Origin: CAYUZU01 sp964448675
GTDB lineage: Bacteria; Planctomycetota; Phycisphaerae; UBA1845; Fen-1342
Direction of reading: 5' to 3'
Length of the DNA: 64,000 nucleotides
NCBI GenBank assembly: GCA_964448675.1
Contig: CAYUZU010000020.1
Location: forward strand, 32,917 to 96,916
The notes under the pieces are model-generated. The model saw nothing but the letters and a program-made list of their open reading frames with translations. It was not told the DNA's origin and did not search any database. A program made the position numbers and the translations under genes. Within the stretch, counting starts at the first letter, position 1, and the number at the start of each line of letters is the position of its first letter. Shown here piece after piece: positions 29,562 to 37,747 of this stretch.

Positions 29562-31598
29562 ATGGCCATGAAGTCGCTTCAGTTCATTGCGGTTCTTGCT
29601 TTCCTGGCTGCGCCGCTCGGCGCGCAGGTACCGTTTGCGCCGCCGATTCACAATCCGGAAAACAAGTACTTGTGCTGGCACGACTACAGAATAGAAATCA
29701 ACCAGTATGGTGGACTCGGGCGCAATTGGCCGGCACCCGAGCTCGTCCGGGCGCAGTTCGACCGGCTCGCGGAGACCGCGGCGCGAAACCCGGAGCCCCC
29801 CAATACGCTGCGCGCCGTGCTGCTTGTCATTCCGAACACCCATGCCACTGCCGTCAAACGCACCGGCGACCAGGAGACCGTCGTCGGTACGAAGACGACC
29901 TCGATGACCAGCGACGAAATCCGCTGGGCCCTCGAGCAGTGGCGCCAGGTCGAGGACATGATCTACGTGTACTCCCAAGGCAACGCCTGGCTGCGCACCG
30001 ATATCAGGATCATCGATGAGCCCCTGCGCGTCAAGACCGACGAGGACTGGGTCTTCTGGTCCGGCCAGCAGCGTGCGCTGCTCGACAAGTATCTCCCCTT
30101 CGACCGCGGCGACTACCAGAGCTACAACGCGATCTACAACGCCAAGGGCCTGCGCGCCAGCCCGCATGGCGGTACCATCGGCGCGGTCGCCGGCATCAAG
30201 GGCTGCGGCACGTCCGACAATGCGTTCTACGGCCGCGAACGGCTCGGTCACCGCACCGGCTACGTGTGCCTGCACGAGTGGCTCAACCAGCAGGCTTCCG
30301 CGACCAGCAACATCATGCCGTATCCCGACGACGAGTCGCTGTGGAACAACTACATTCTCCAGCAGATCGGCTACCGCGAGGACAAGTCGCTCGACGCCTG
30401 GCCCTGGCTCACCGCGCGGCGCGATACCATGATGCACGTCATTCGCCCCGGCATGTGGCGCCGCTGGTCGGCCCTCGACCCGTACCACGCCCCGCCCATC
30501 GGCCGCTGGGTCATGTTCGGCCCGACACGGGATGCCGACGCCCGCACGATCTCGACCGCGCCGGCCGCCGACGGCCGCCTCGCCGAAATCAACCTCTCCC
30601 GCTACGACGCGTTTAACATCATGGACATCCAGGGCGACGACAACCGCTCGTGGGGCAGTGGGACCTACTGGTTCCGCACCTACGTCGAAGCCGGCGAGGA
30701 ACAGGAGGTCCGCCTCTGGGCCGGGGCGGACGAGCGCTTCCGCCTCTGGCTGAACGGCGTCCTGGTGCGCGACGCCTGGGGCTGGAATTACTTCGAGGAT
30801 GACGGCCAGCTCGTCGAGAAGGTCACCTACCTCACGCTGCAACGCGGCGTCAACACGCTCATCCTCGAACTGCCCAACGACAACCACAAGGTCGAGTTCC
30901 GCGCCCGCCTGTGTGACTTCGACGGCTCGGGGCACCCCCCCGCCGGCGTGACCACCATGCCGCTGCTGGGGGACAAGCAGCCGCTGCCGCTCGCCACGCC
31001 GACGCAGCACGACTTCCGCGAGCCGCGCCGCTATGCCTGGGATGACGTCCAGGATCAGCCCTGGCTGAAGCTGCCGCGCTTCGGCGAGGCCGAACTGCGG
31101 GCGCTCACCGGCATCACCGACCTCGCGGTCCGCACCACCGGCCCACTGCAGCGCGACGACGCAGGCCGCGCCTTTCACCCGCCGCAGCACGTGTTTCTCG
31201 ACGTGCCCGCCGACGCGGTGACTTCGCCGCACCTCGCCGCGCCGGCCGAAAACAACGCCCGACTCAACAACGACCTCGACTACAACTGGAAATCGCTCGC
31301 CTGGCTGCGCGTGCCGGGGCGGCCGGGGCCCGCGAAAGACGTGGTCCTGCTGCGCTTCGACGTGGCCGAGCCGCTGCTGCACCTGCTGAAGACCGCCGGG
31401 CCGCCGGCCAACGAGTGCCTCGTCGGCTGGTACCTCTTCGAGCACAAGCTGGGCTACGTGGTGCTGACCGATCTCGACGTCGCGCCGCCGCCGGCCACGC
31501 CGCTGGGGCTGCTCACCCGCAAGCCGCAGGTGGATCCGCCGCTGAAAACAAGTGGGACAAAGGACCGGCCTACCGCGGCTTCGCCACCGGCCCGGTAG
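29562..31598 (+). CDS. Secreted protein of unknown function with a PA14/jelly-roll-like region
   Basis: 678 residues from the ATG at 29562, with AAGGAG six bases upstream. A signal peptide covers ~1-21 (LQFIAVLAFLAAPLGA). Residues ~25-330 contain aromatic-rich and acidic segments with no motif I recognise; CLHEWLNQQ is only superficially like a zinc site. Residues ~365-460 (YWFRTYVEAGEEQEVRLWAG, FRLWLNGVLVRD, LQRGVNTLILEL) look like a PA14/carbohydrate-binding jelly roll. The C-terminal region (~530-660) could be another beta domain. Its 3' end overlaps the convergent LacI gene by 29 bp. The operator in its upstream region suggests membership of the same glycan regulon. Confidence 0.85.
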   Translation: MAMKSLQFIAVLAFLAAPLGAQVPFAPPIHNPENKYLCWHDYRIEINQYGGLGRNWPAPELVRAQFDRLAETAARNPEPPNTLRAVLLVIPNTHATAVKRTGDQETVVGTKTTSMTSDEIRWALEQWRQVEDMIYVYSQGNAWLRTDIRIIDEPLRVKTDEDWVFWSGQQRALLDKYLPFDRGDYQSYNAIYNAKGLRASPHGGTIGAVAGIKGCGTSDNAFYGRERLGHRTGYVCLHEWLNQQASATSNIMPYPDDESLWNNYILQQIGYREDKSLDAWPWLTARRDTMMHVIRPGMWRRWSALDPYHAPPIGRWVMFGPTRDADARTISTAPAADGRLAEINLSRYDAFNIMDIQGDDNRSWGSGTYWFRTYVEAGEEQEVRLWAGADERFRLWLNGVLVRDAWGWNYFEDDGQLVEKVTYLTLQRGVNTLILELPNDNHKVEFRARLCDFDGSGHPPAGVTTMPLLGDKQPLPLATPTQHDFREPRRYAWDDVQDQPWLKLPRFGEAELRALTGITDLAVRTTGPLQRDDAGRAFHPPQHVFLDVPADAVTSPHLAAPAENNARLNNDLDYNWKSLAWLRVPGRPGPAKDVVLLRFDVAEPLLHLLKTAGPPANECLVGWYLFEHKLGYVVLTDLDVAPPPATPLGLLTRKPQVDPPLKTSGTKDRPTAASPPAR

Positions 31599-32613
31599 AG
31601 GCGTGGACTTCGAGCGTGTGCGGGAGCTTGATGGACCGCACCGGCTGGTTCGTCTCGATCCCCTCGATGAGCATGCGCACCGCCGCCGCCCCCATCTCCA
31701 GCACCGGTGCCTTGACCGTGGTGAGATTCGGGTGCGCGTACTGGTGCCAGACCACGCCTTCGTAGCCGGTTACGCTCATGTCTTCCGGCACGCGCACGCC
31801 GCGATTGAGCAGGGCCCCCGTCACCAGGGCGCCGATCGCGTCCGAGTAGACGGCGATCGCGGTCGGGGGCTCGGCCAGGTTGAGGAAATAGTCGACCAGT
31901 TCATCCACCGGTTCGATCACGTCGTTCTTGGGCAGCGGCTCGAGCCCGCGCCGCCGCAGGCTCGCCAGAAACGCCAGCCGGCGCGTCTCCACGGTGTGGT
32001 AGTCGCCGCTGTCCGGGTCGTCGTGTCGGATGTAGGCGATGCGCCGATGGCCAAGCTCGTGCAGATGACCGACCAGCAGCTCCATGCCCTGTTCTTCGTC
32101 GGGGTTGATGCAGTTGAGCTCCTCTTCGACACCCGCGTTCAGCCACACGTGCGGCAGGTTCAACGCCGCCACGGCCGCCCGCAACGACTCGTCGCTCTCG
32201 GCCGGCACGATCAGGCCGTCGATCAACTGGCTGGTAAACACCGGCGCCTGCAGCAGGTCACGCCGCGAGCTTTCCATCGCCAGCACGATGTGATAGCCGA
32301 GGCGCTCCGCCTCGAGCGACAAGCCCCGGAGCACGTGCGTGAAGTAACTGCCGTAGACGTACCCCGCGGCCAGCACACCGAGCGCCTTGAAGGCCTGCCC
32401 CGCCATCGCCCGCGCGGCCGCGTGCGGCCGATAGTTCAGCTCCTGCGCCACCCGCCGCACGCGCGCCCGGGTTTCCTCGCTGACTTTGATCGGTGCGCCC
32501 TCGCCACGCAACGCGGCTGAAGCCGCGCCTGGCGAGACCCCGGCGGCTTTGGCGACGTCATCGAGCGTGACCCGTCGCTGGCCGGTACGCTTGCGCTTGC
32601 GGGGACTTCCCAT
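31570..32613 (-). CDS. LacI-family transcriptional regulator
   Basis: 347 residues from the ATG at 32613, the usual family length; an in-frame ATG nine codons earlier is possible. Residues ~15-65 form the helix-turn-helix and hinge (VTLDDVAKAAGVSPGAASAALRG, YRPHAAARAMAG). The rest is the periplasmic-binding-like effector domain (ALGVLAAGYVYGSYF, HRRIAYIRHDD, AVYSDAIGALVTGALLNRGVRVPEDMSVTGYEG). It is the third gene after two GH36-like genes on the same strand. The window contains three matching 14-bp operators in front of the glycan genes, so it is the obvious candidate repressor for all of them. The effector sugar is not known. Confidence 0.93.
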   Translation of the reverse strand: MGSPRKRKRTGQRRVTLDDVAKAAGVSPGAASAALRGEGAPIKVSEETRARVRRVAQELNYRPHAAARAMAGQAFKALGVLAAGYVYGSYFTHVLRGLSLEAERLGYHIVLAMESSRRDLLQAPVFTSQLIDGLIVPAESDESLRAAVAALNLPHVWLNAGVEEELNCINPDEEQGMELLVGHLHELGHRRIAYIRHDDPDSGDYHTVETRRLAFLASLRRRGLEPLPKNDVIEPVDELVDYFLNLAEPPTAIAVYSDAIGALVTGALLNRGVRVPEDMSVTGYEGVVWHQYAHPNLTTVKAPVLEMGAAAVRMLIEGIETNQPVRSIKLPHTLEVHASTGPVAKPR

Positions 32614-32774
32614 ATCGGTACTGTCCCGACTGGGCCCCATCGCGTCAAGACCGAGAACCCGCAACCGCGGCGACAAGTGCCTTCGTGTCTTGCCTTCCGC
32701 ACGCGTTCGCCTCGCGCCATGCATGCCGTGCCGCTCCGGAAGGGCCAGGCGCCGCGCAGCACCCGCCGCGATAA

Positions 32775-35039
32775 TCACTCTCCATCGCCGCCGCGACGAA
32801 ACGCCAGCAGGACCACACCGTGGGCACAGTCGTCCGACCCCGCGGGAAACATGACCTCGACGCCGACAACCCGGTCGTCGCCGATCGTCTGCGTATCACC
32901 GATCCTGACGGTGAGCCACGACCCCTGGGCGGTGTCCAGCTGCCAGCCGGCGGGCAGGTGTACCCAGTAGGTCTCGCGCGTGCCGCGCACGCCTTCGACC
33001 TCCAGCAGCAGCCGCGACGTGTCCCAGCACTGGTTGTGAACGCTGACAGCGTCCTGGCTGACGTGCCGCGAAGACGAGACCAGTTGCGGCCGGTCGCAGG
33101 CCGCACGCACCGCCAGGATCTGACAATGTCCCACCGGCAGGGCCGGGCAGTCGATCCCGTCCCGGACGCGCCCGAGGAACTGCTGCGCCCAGAAGTCGAA
33201 GACGAGCATGTCACAGTCTGCCGGCAGCGCCAACTGTTCCAGCGACACGTGCGATTCAGGAAGCGGAATGGCCGCAAAGCGGCCCGCGACGCACCACCGT
33301 CCGGCCGACGTATCAAGGTGAATTGCCCAGAGCGTCGAGAACGGGTGATCGGCGTCGAGGGTCTCCCAGCATCCGGCCATGTTGTAGGCTTCTTCCTCGG
33401 CCGACGGCTTCGCCTCGGCCGCGGCCTTCTCCTTGTCCTGGGCAAACGCGAAGCCGTGGAGCTTCGTCCACGAAAACGCCGGGTAAGTCGTGTCCAAGGG
33501 ACCGGTCTCCGACGTGATCGTGGCCAGTGGCGGCAGGGTCTGCTGAGCGATGCGCACCCGATCCGCGTCATACGAGTCGATTGGGTCGCTCAACATGTAC
33601 AGCCCGCCCGACAACGACACGAGCGACAGCAGCGAGCGCGTCCACTCGAGCGGCGCGCGGGCACACACGTGGTCCGGATCGTTGGTGAACAACACGCGTT
33701 GCGTGAAGAACCAGCGAGCGGACTCCACGATCTGCATCTGCATACCGGACCATTCGGGCTTGGCATCCTGGGCGATGCGACAGGCGTCGCAGAGCCCGAC
33801 CATCTGCGTGAGCACGCCCCACGACGACAGCCAGTACATGTCCGGACCGAGCTCCTCGCGGCCCGCCTCGAGGAACTGCCGAAAACGGTGCTCGGCTTCT
33901 TCGTTGCTCAGCACGCCCCGCAGCACCGCTTCGTGCAGCCCGTCATAGAGCACGTGACGGATGCCGTCGATCTTGAAGTAGGTGTAGCCGGCGTCGCGCA
34001 TGCCGCGGTAGCACGGGCGAAAGTGCTCGTCGACGAATTCCGGCGTGCACGTTGGCGCGTACTTCACCCAATCACCGATGAGGATCTGCCCATCCGAATC
34101 TTTCAGAAAACACTCCGGGTGCACATCCGCCCAGGCGTCGTTCGCGCAACAGGCCGTGATCCAGACGCCGGGCTCGAAGCCCGCCGCCTTGATCTGCCGG
34201 GTGAGACCGGCATGTCCGGACGGGAAGGCCGGTCCGGTTTCGAGCCAATTCTCGGCGATGGTCTTTGTTGTGTCGGCCGGGAAGGGGAGCCGCTCGTACC
34301 CGTCGTCAACCTGGACATACTCGAGGCCGTACGGCCGCAGCTTTTCGGCCATGAACCTCGTACCGGCCAGGACATTCTCTTCAGTGATGTCGCGCCGATA
34401 CGCTTCCCAGGTGCACCAGCCGGCCACCGGCTTGGGGTTCGGGCGCCAAGCCCACGGCTGGTGATAGCGGTAGCCGAGGTGCTGGCGGTAATAGTGCGGC
34501 TTGATCGTCATGGCCCAGGTCTGCGGGCCGAGCTCGACCTGCATGGTCGCGACCAGGTTGCCGCGCTCGTTACGTTGCAGCCGCGGGGCCGTCCAGTGCC
34601 ACGGTTTGCCGAACCACGCGACGAACAGGTCCTGCGTCACGTCGTACAGCCCGTTCGCGCCGGGCAGGAGTGACCGACCCACCTGCCCCAGGATGGCCTG
34701 GTCGCGTCCGGCCCGCTGCGGCCGCATGTTCAGCGCCTCGGCGCTCAGCTCGAACGTCACGGTTGCCTGCACCGTCTCACCGGTAAGCATCACGTACACC
34801 TGCTGCACCAGCGGCATTCCCTGGAGCGTGCCGTCCGAGCCGTGGCGGAAGCTGACGCGCCCCGCCCCGGGGATGCGCAGCTCGATCAGGCGGCGGTTGT
34901 TGTAGGTGTAGGTGAGCGTGCGCGTCGCCTCGTCCCAGTGGTGGTACGCATGGGCCACGGGCGGCACGGGGGTCGCGTGCAAAAGCAGGCGGTTGGCTTG
35001 CTCCGGCATCAGTCTCGGCTTACCGCTGCTCTGGATCAC
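32775..35039 (-). CDS. GH36-like alpha-galactosidase-type glycosidase, second copy
   Basis: 754 residues. The beta-rich N-terminal domain precedes a TIM barrel with GWCTWEAYRRDI, YVQVDDGYERLP and YFKIDGIRH, where D358 in KID is the expected nucleophile of clan GH-D. I chose the GTG at 35039: it overlaps the upstream stop as GTGA, has GAGGAG six bases upstream, aligns with the GTG of the paralogue, and gives both proteins exactly 754 residues. No signal peptide is visible, so a cytoplasmic enzyme is expected. The substrate is probably an alpha-galactoside or a related alpha-linked sugar; GH36 also contains alpha-N-acetylgalactosaminidases and raffinose-family enzymes, so specificity is open. 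Confidence 0.88.
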   Translation of the reverse strand: MIQSSGKPRLMPEQANRLLLHATPVPPVAHAYHHWDEATRTLTYTYNNRRLIELRIPGAGRVSFRHGSDGTLQGMPLVQQVYVMLTGETVQATVTFELSAEALNMRPQRAGRDQAILGQVGRSLLPGANGLYDVTQDLFVAWFGKPWHWTAPRLQRNERGNLVATMQVELGPQTWAMTIKPHYYRQHLGYRYHQPWAWRPNPKPVAGWCTWEAYRRDITEENVLAGTRFMAEKLRPYGLEYVQVDDGYERLPFPADTTKTIAENWLETGPAFPSGHAGLTRQIKAAGFEPGVWITACCANDAWADVHPECFLKDSDGQILIGDWVKYAPTCTPEFVDEHFRPCYRGMRDAGYTYFKIDGIRHVLYDGLHEAVLRGVLSNEEAEHRFRQFLEAGREELGPDMYWLSSWGVLTQMVGLCDACRIAQDAKPEWSGMQMQIVESARWFFTQRVLFTNDPDHVCARAPLEWTRSLLSLVSLSGGLYMLSDPIDSYDADRVRIAQQTLPPLATITSETGPLDTTYPAFSWTKLHGFAFAQDKEKAAAEAKPSAEEEAYNMAGCWETLDADHPFSTLWAIHLDTSAGRWCVAGRFAAIPLPESHVSLEQLALPADCDMLVFDFWAQQFLGRVRDGIDCPALPVGHCQILAVRAACDRPQLVSSSRHVSQDAVSVHNQCWDTSRLLLEVEGVRGTRETYWVHLPAGWQLDTAQGSWLTVRIGDTQTIGDDRVVGVEVMFPAGSDDCAHGVVLLAFRRGGDGE

Positions 35040-37300
35040 GAGCATCTCCTCGTCGTTGGTACGAAGAAGTTCAATGTCAGCGTTGCTTCGACGGTGTCCC
35101 CGGTGCCCGACGAGAATGCGACCCGGATCGGCAAGGCGGTGTCCTGATCAATGGTCGTGGCCTCGAGGGGGGTGGCGTCGCAATTGGCCGCCTCCAGGTT
35201 CTTGAGCACGTAGCCGTGCGGCACGTGCAGCGTGTACGTCTCGCTGCTGCCTGCGGGCCCGGTTAGTTGCAGCGACAGGGTCGGGCTGGCCCAGGCCTGC
35301 CGGCGCACGCTGATCGCGTCCTGGCTCACGTGCCGGGTGGACGAGAGCAGTTGGGGGTGGTCGCAGGCGGGGCGCAGCGCCAGCACCTGGCAGTGGCCGA
35401 GCGGCAGGGCCGGCACGGCGCAGGTCGTGCGGACACGTCCCAGGAACCGCTCGTTCCAAAAATCGTAGGCGAGGTAATCCGCGTCGGCGGCCAGCCCGAC
35501 GTCGTTCAAGTCGAGTCGCGACGCGCGCAACGCGATGCTGGCGAAGCGCCCGACCACGCACCAGCGTCCAATCGGCAGGTCCAGGTGCACCGCCCACAAC
35601 GTGGAGAAGGGATGGTCTTCAGCGCCCGTCGCCCACGCGCCGGCCTGGTTCCGGGCCTCCTCGTCTGTCATGGTCTCGACGGCGAAGGGCTTCTCCTCCA
35701 ATACCTGGAACCCGTGGAATTTGGTCCAGGTGAACGCTGCATAATCGGCATCCAGCGGGCCGGTCTCACCCGCGACGGTGGTCAGCGGCGGGATGCACTT
35801 GCGAATCAGCGCAAGCCTCTGCTCGTCGTACTCCTCGATCGCGTCGCTCAGCATGAAGAGCCCGCCCGACAACGCGACCAGCGACAGCACGGTGCGCGAC
35901 CATTCCAGCGGCGCCCGCACGCAAACGTGATCCGGGTCATTGAGCCACAGTACGCGCTGCGCGAACAGCCAACGCGCCGACTCGACCAGTTGCATCTGCA
36001 TACCCGACCAGGTCGGCATCGCGTCCTGCGAAATCCGGCAGGCATCACACAGCCCGACCATCTGCGTCATCACGCCCCAGGACGACAGCCAGTACACGTC
36101 CTTCCCCAGGCCCTCGCGCGCCACCTCGAGGAAACGACGAAAGCGGTGCTCCGCCTCCTCGTTGCTCAGTAAGCCAAGCAGCGCGCCTTCGTGCATGCCG
36201 TCGTAGAGCAGGTGGCGGATCGCGTCGATCTTGCAGTAGCTGTAGCCCGCCGCCCGCAGGCCCTCGTAAACCGGGCGCACGTGCCGTTCCAGCGCTGCCG
36301 GCGTGCAATCCAGCACGTACTTGACCCAGTCCCCCAGCAGCGGTTGGCCGTCCCGGTCCTTGAGCAGGCACCCGGGCTGCGCGTCGGCGAAGTCGTCATT
36401 GTAGATCGCCGCCGATGTCCAGATTCCCGGCTCCAGCCCGTGCGCGCGGATGAGGCTGACAATGCCGGCGTGACCGGTGGGGAACTCGTCGCGTGTCTCG
36501 AGCCACGCCTGCCCGAGGTCGCCGTGCGGATTCACCGGCAGCGGCAGCTTCTCATACCCGTCATCCACCTGGATGTACTCGAAGCCCCATTTGCGCAGCT
36601 TTTCCGCGAAGAATCTGGTGCTGCGCGCGATCTTCTCTTCTGACAGATCGCGCCGGTACGCTTCCCAGGTGCACCAGCCGACGATCGGCTTCAGCTTCGG
36701 GCGGCGCCGCCACGGCGCGTGGTAATGGTAGCCCAGGTGGGTACGGTAGTAGTGCGGCTTGAGCGAGACTGTCCACGTCGGTGAATCGAGCTCGACCTCC
36801 ATCCGGGCGATCAGGTTCCCGTTGACGTCCGGGTGTAGCGCGTCGTCGAGCCAGCGCCACGCCCGGCCGTGCCACGAGACCATCAGGTCCTGCGCGATGT
36901 CGTACAAGCCGTTGACCCCCGGCAGCAGCGGCCGCCCCACCTGCCCCAGCACCGCTTCGCGCGCGCCCGCCCGGCGCGGGCGCATGTTGACACTGTCGCC
37001 GGACATCTGGAACGTGACGGTGGCGGTCGTCGCTTCGCCGGTCAGCGCGATGAAGACCTGCTGGTGCAGCGGAAAGCTCTGCAAGGCGCCGTCGGATCCA
37101 TGGCGGAACGAAACGCGGCTGGTGCCGGGGATGTGTACGCGCAACAGGTATCGGCCGTTGTACGTGTAGCTCAACACGCGCCGCTCGTCGTCCCAATGGT
37201 GATAGGCGTGGGCAACCGGCGGTTCGGGGACCTCATGCAGGAAGAGACGGTTGGCTTGGTCGGGCATGAGCCGCGTCGGGCGATGATTGCACTGCGTCAC
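35036..37300 (-). CDS. GH36-like alpha-galactosidase-type glycosidase, first copy
   Basis: 754 residues from the GTG at 37300 (GAGG seven bases upstream); an ATG at 37267 is the alternative. It parallels the downstream copy throughout: LMPDQANRLFLHE, GWCTWEAYRRDL, YIQVDDGYEKLP, YCKIDAIRH (nucleophile D359) and NDPDHVCVRAPLEW. The two differ at scattered positions, for example KIDA against KIDG after the nucleophile and IYND against CCAND in the barrel, which may give different substrate preferences. The pair is a tandem duplication with GTGA stop/start overlap, followed by the LacI gene. A one-mismatch LacI operator lies ~230 bp upstream in the region shared with the divergent symporter. Confidence 0.88.
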   Translation of the reverse strand: MTQCNHRPTRLMPDQANRLFLHEVPEPPVAHAYHHWDDERRVLSYTYNGRYLLRVHIPGTSRVSFRHGSDGALQSFPLHQQVFIALTGEATTATVTFQMSGDSVNMRPRRAGAREAVLGQVGRPLLPGVNGLYDIAQDLMVSWHGRAWRWLDDALHPDVNGNLIARMEVELDSPTWTVSLKPHYYRTHLGYHYHAPWRRRPKLKPIVGWCTWEAYRRDLSEEKIARSTRFFAEKLRKWGFEYIQVDDGYEKLPLPVNPHGDLGQAWLETRDEFPTGHAGIVSLIRAHGLEPGIWTSAAIYNDDFADAQPGCLLKDRDGQPLLGDWVKYVLDCTPAALERHVRPVYEGLRAAGYSYCKIDAIRHLLYDGMHEGALLGLLSNEEAEHRFRRFLEVAREGLGKDVYWLSSWGVMTQMVGLCDACRISQDAMPTWSGMQMQLVESARWLFAQRVLWLNDPDHVCVRAPLEWSRTVLSLVALSGGLFMLSDAIEEYDEQRLALIRKCIPPLTTVAGETGPLDADYAAFTWTKFHGFQVLEEKPFAVETMTDEEARNQAGAWATGAEDHPFSTLWAVHLDLPIGRWCVVGRFASIALRASRLDLNDVGLAADADYLAYDFWNERFLGRVRTTCAVPALPLGHCQVLALRPACDHPQLLSSTRHVSQDAISVRRQAWASPTLSLQLTGPAGSSETYTLHVPHGYVLKNLEAANCDATPLEATTIDQDTALPIRVAFSSGTGDTVEATLTLNFFVPTTRRCS

Positions 37301-37747
37301 GAGGCTGCCTCGTCGGGGGCACCGCTGCTGTCGCCGCGCGAACGTCAGCACGGCGGATACCCTATCGTATACAGATGCACCGATGCGGATTCAAGCATTT
37401 GTCTACAAATCGGCGCCGCAATTCTCGACGTGTATAGTCCGCTGTTGTAAATACTTACCAGATGCGGCCACCTATGGCGTTTTAGCTAAACCGCTATATG
37501 TTCGTGGTCCGATGCGCTGCGCCACGTAAAGCGCTATACCTGTCTCGCGGGCCCCTCGTCGCGTCCCCCGTGACGCGTTGCCGCCCCGCCGAAGCGTCGC
37601 TATGTTGTGGCGGTTCTCATCCGGACGCCGCCATGCCCGGCTGGGTGGGCCCGACGCCGGTGTTCCGGCGCAACCGGGGCATGTGATCGCGAAGTGGTGT
37701 ACCATAGCATTGGCGCACTTCGTGACCCGAGAAACAGGTGACCGCAC
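37301..37747. other. Divergent regulatory region between GH36 operon and symporter
   Basis: 447 bp without a supportable gene. It is AT-richer at 37390-37540, with the inverted repeat ATTTGT-CT-ACAAAT at 37397-37410, GTAAATACTTAC at 37447-37458 and the operator-like site at 37526-37539. Promoters for both directions must lie here. Confidence 0.55.
37526..37539. promoter_or_regulatory. LacI-family operator, one mismatch
   Basis: GTAAAGCGCTATAC, differing at one base from the perfect palindrome found at 14564 and 29312. It sits between the GH36 operon and the symporter gene. Confidence 0.7.

Noticed and set aside
29343..31445. Open frame of 700 codons on the minus strand
   Set aside because: Antisense to the secreted-protein gene at 29562; compositionally a shadow frame.
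29562..31598. Possible zinc peptidase site CLHEWLNQQ
   Set aside because: The second His of HExxH is missing (HEWLN), so it was not called a metallopeptidase.
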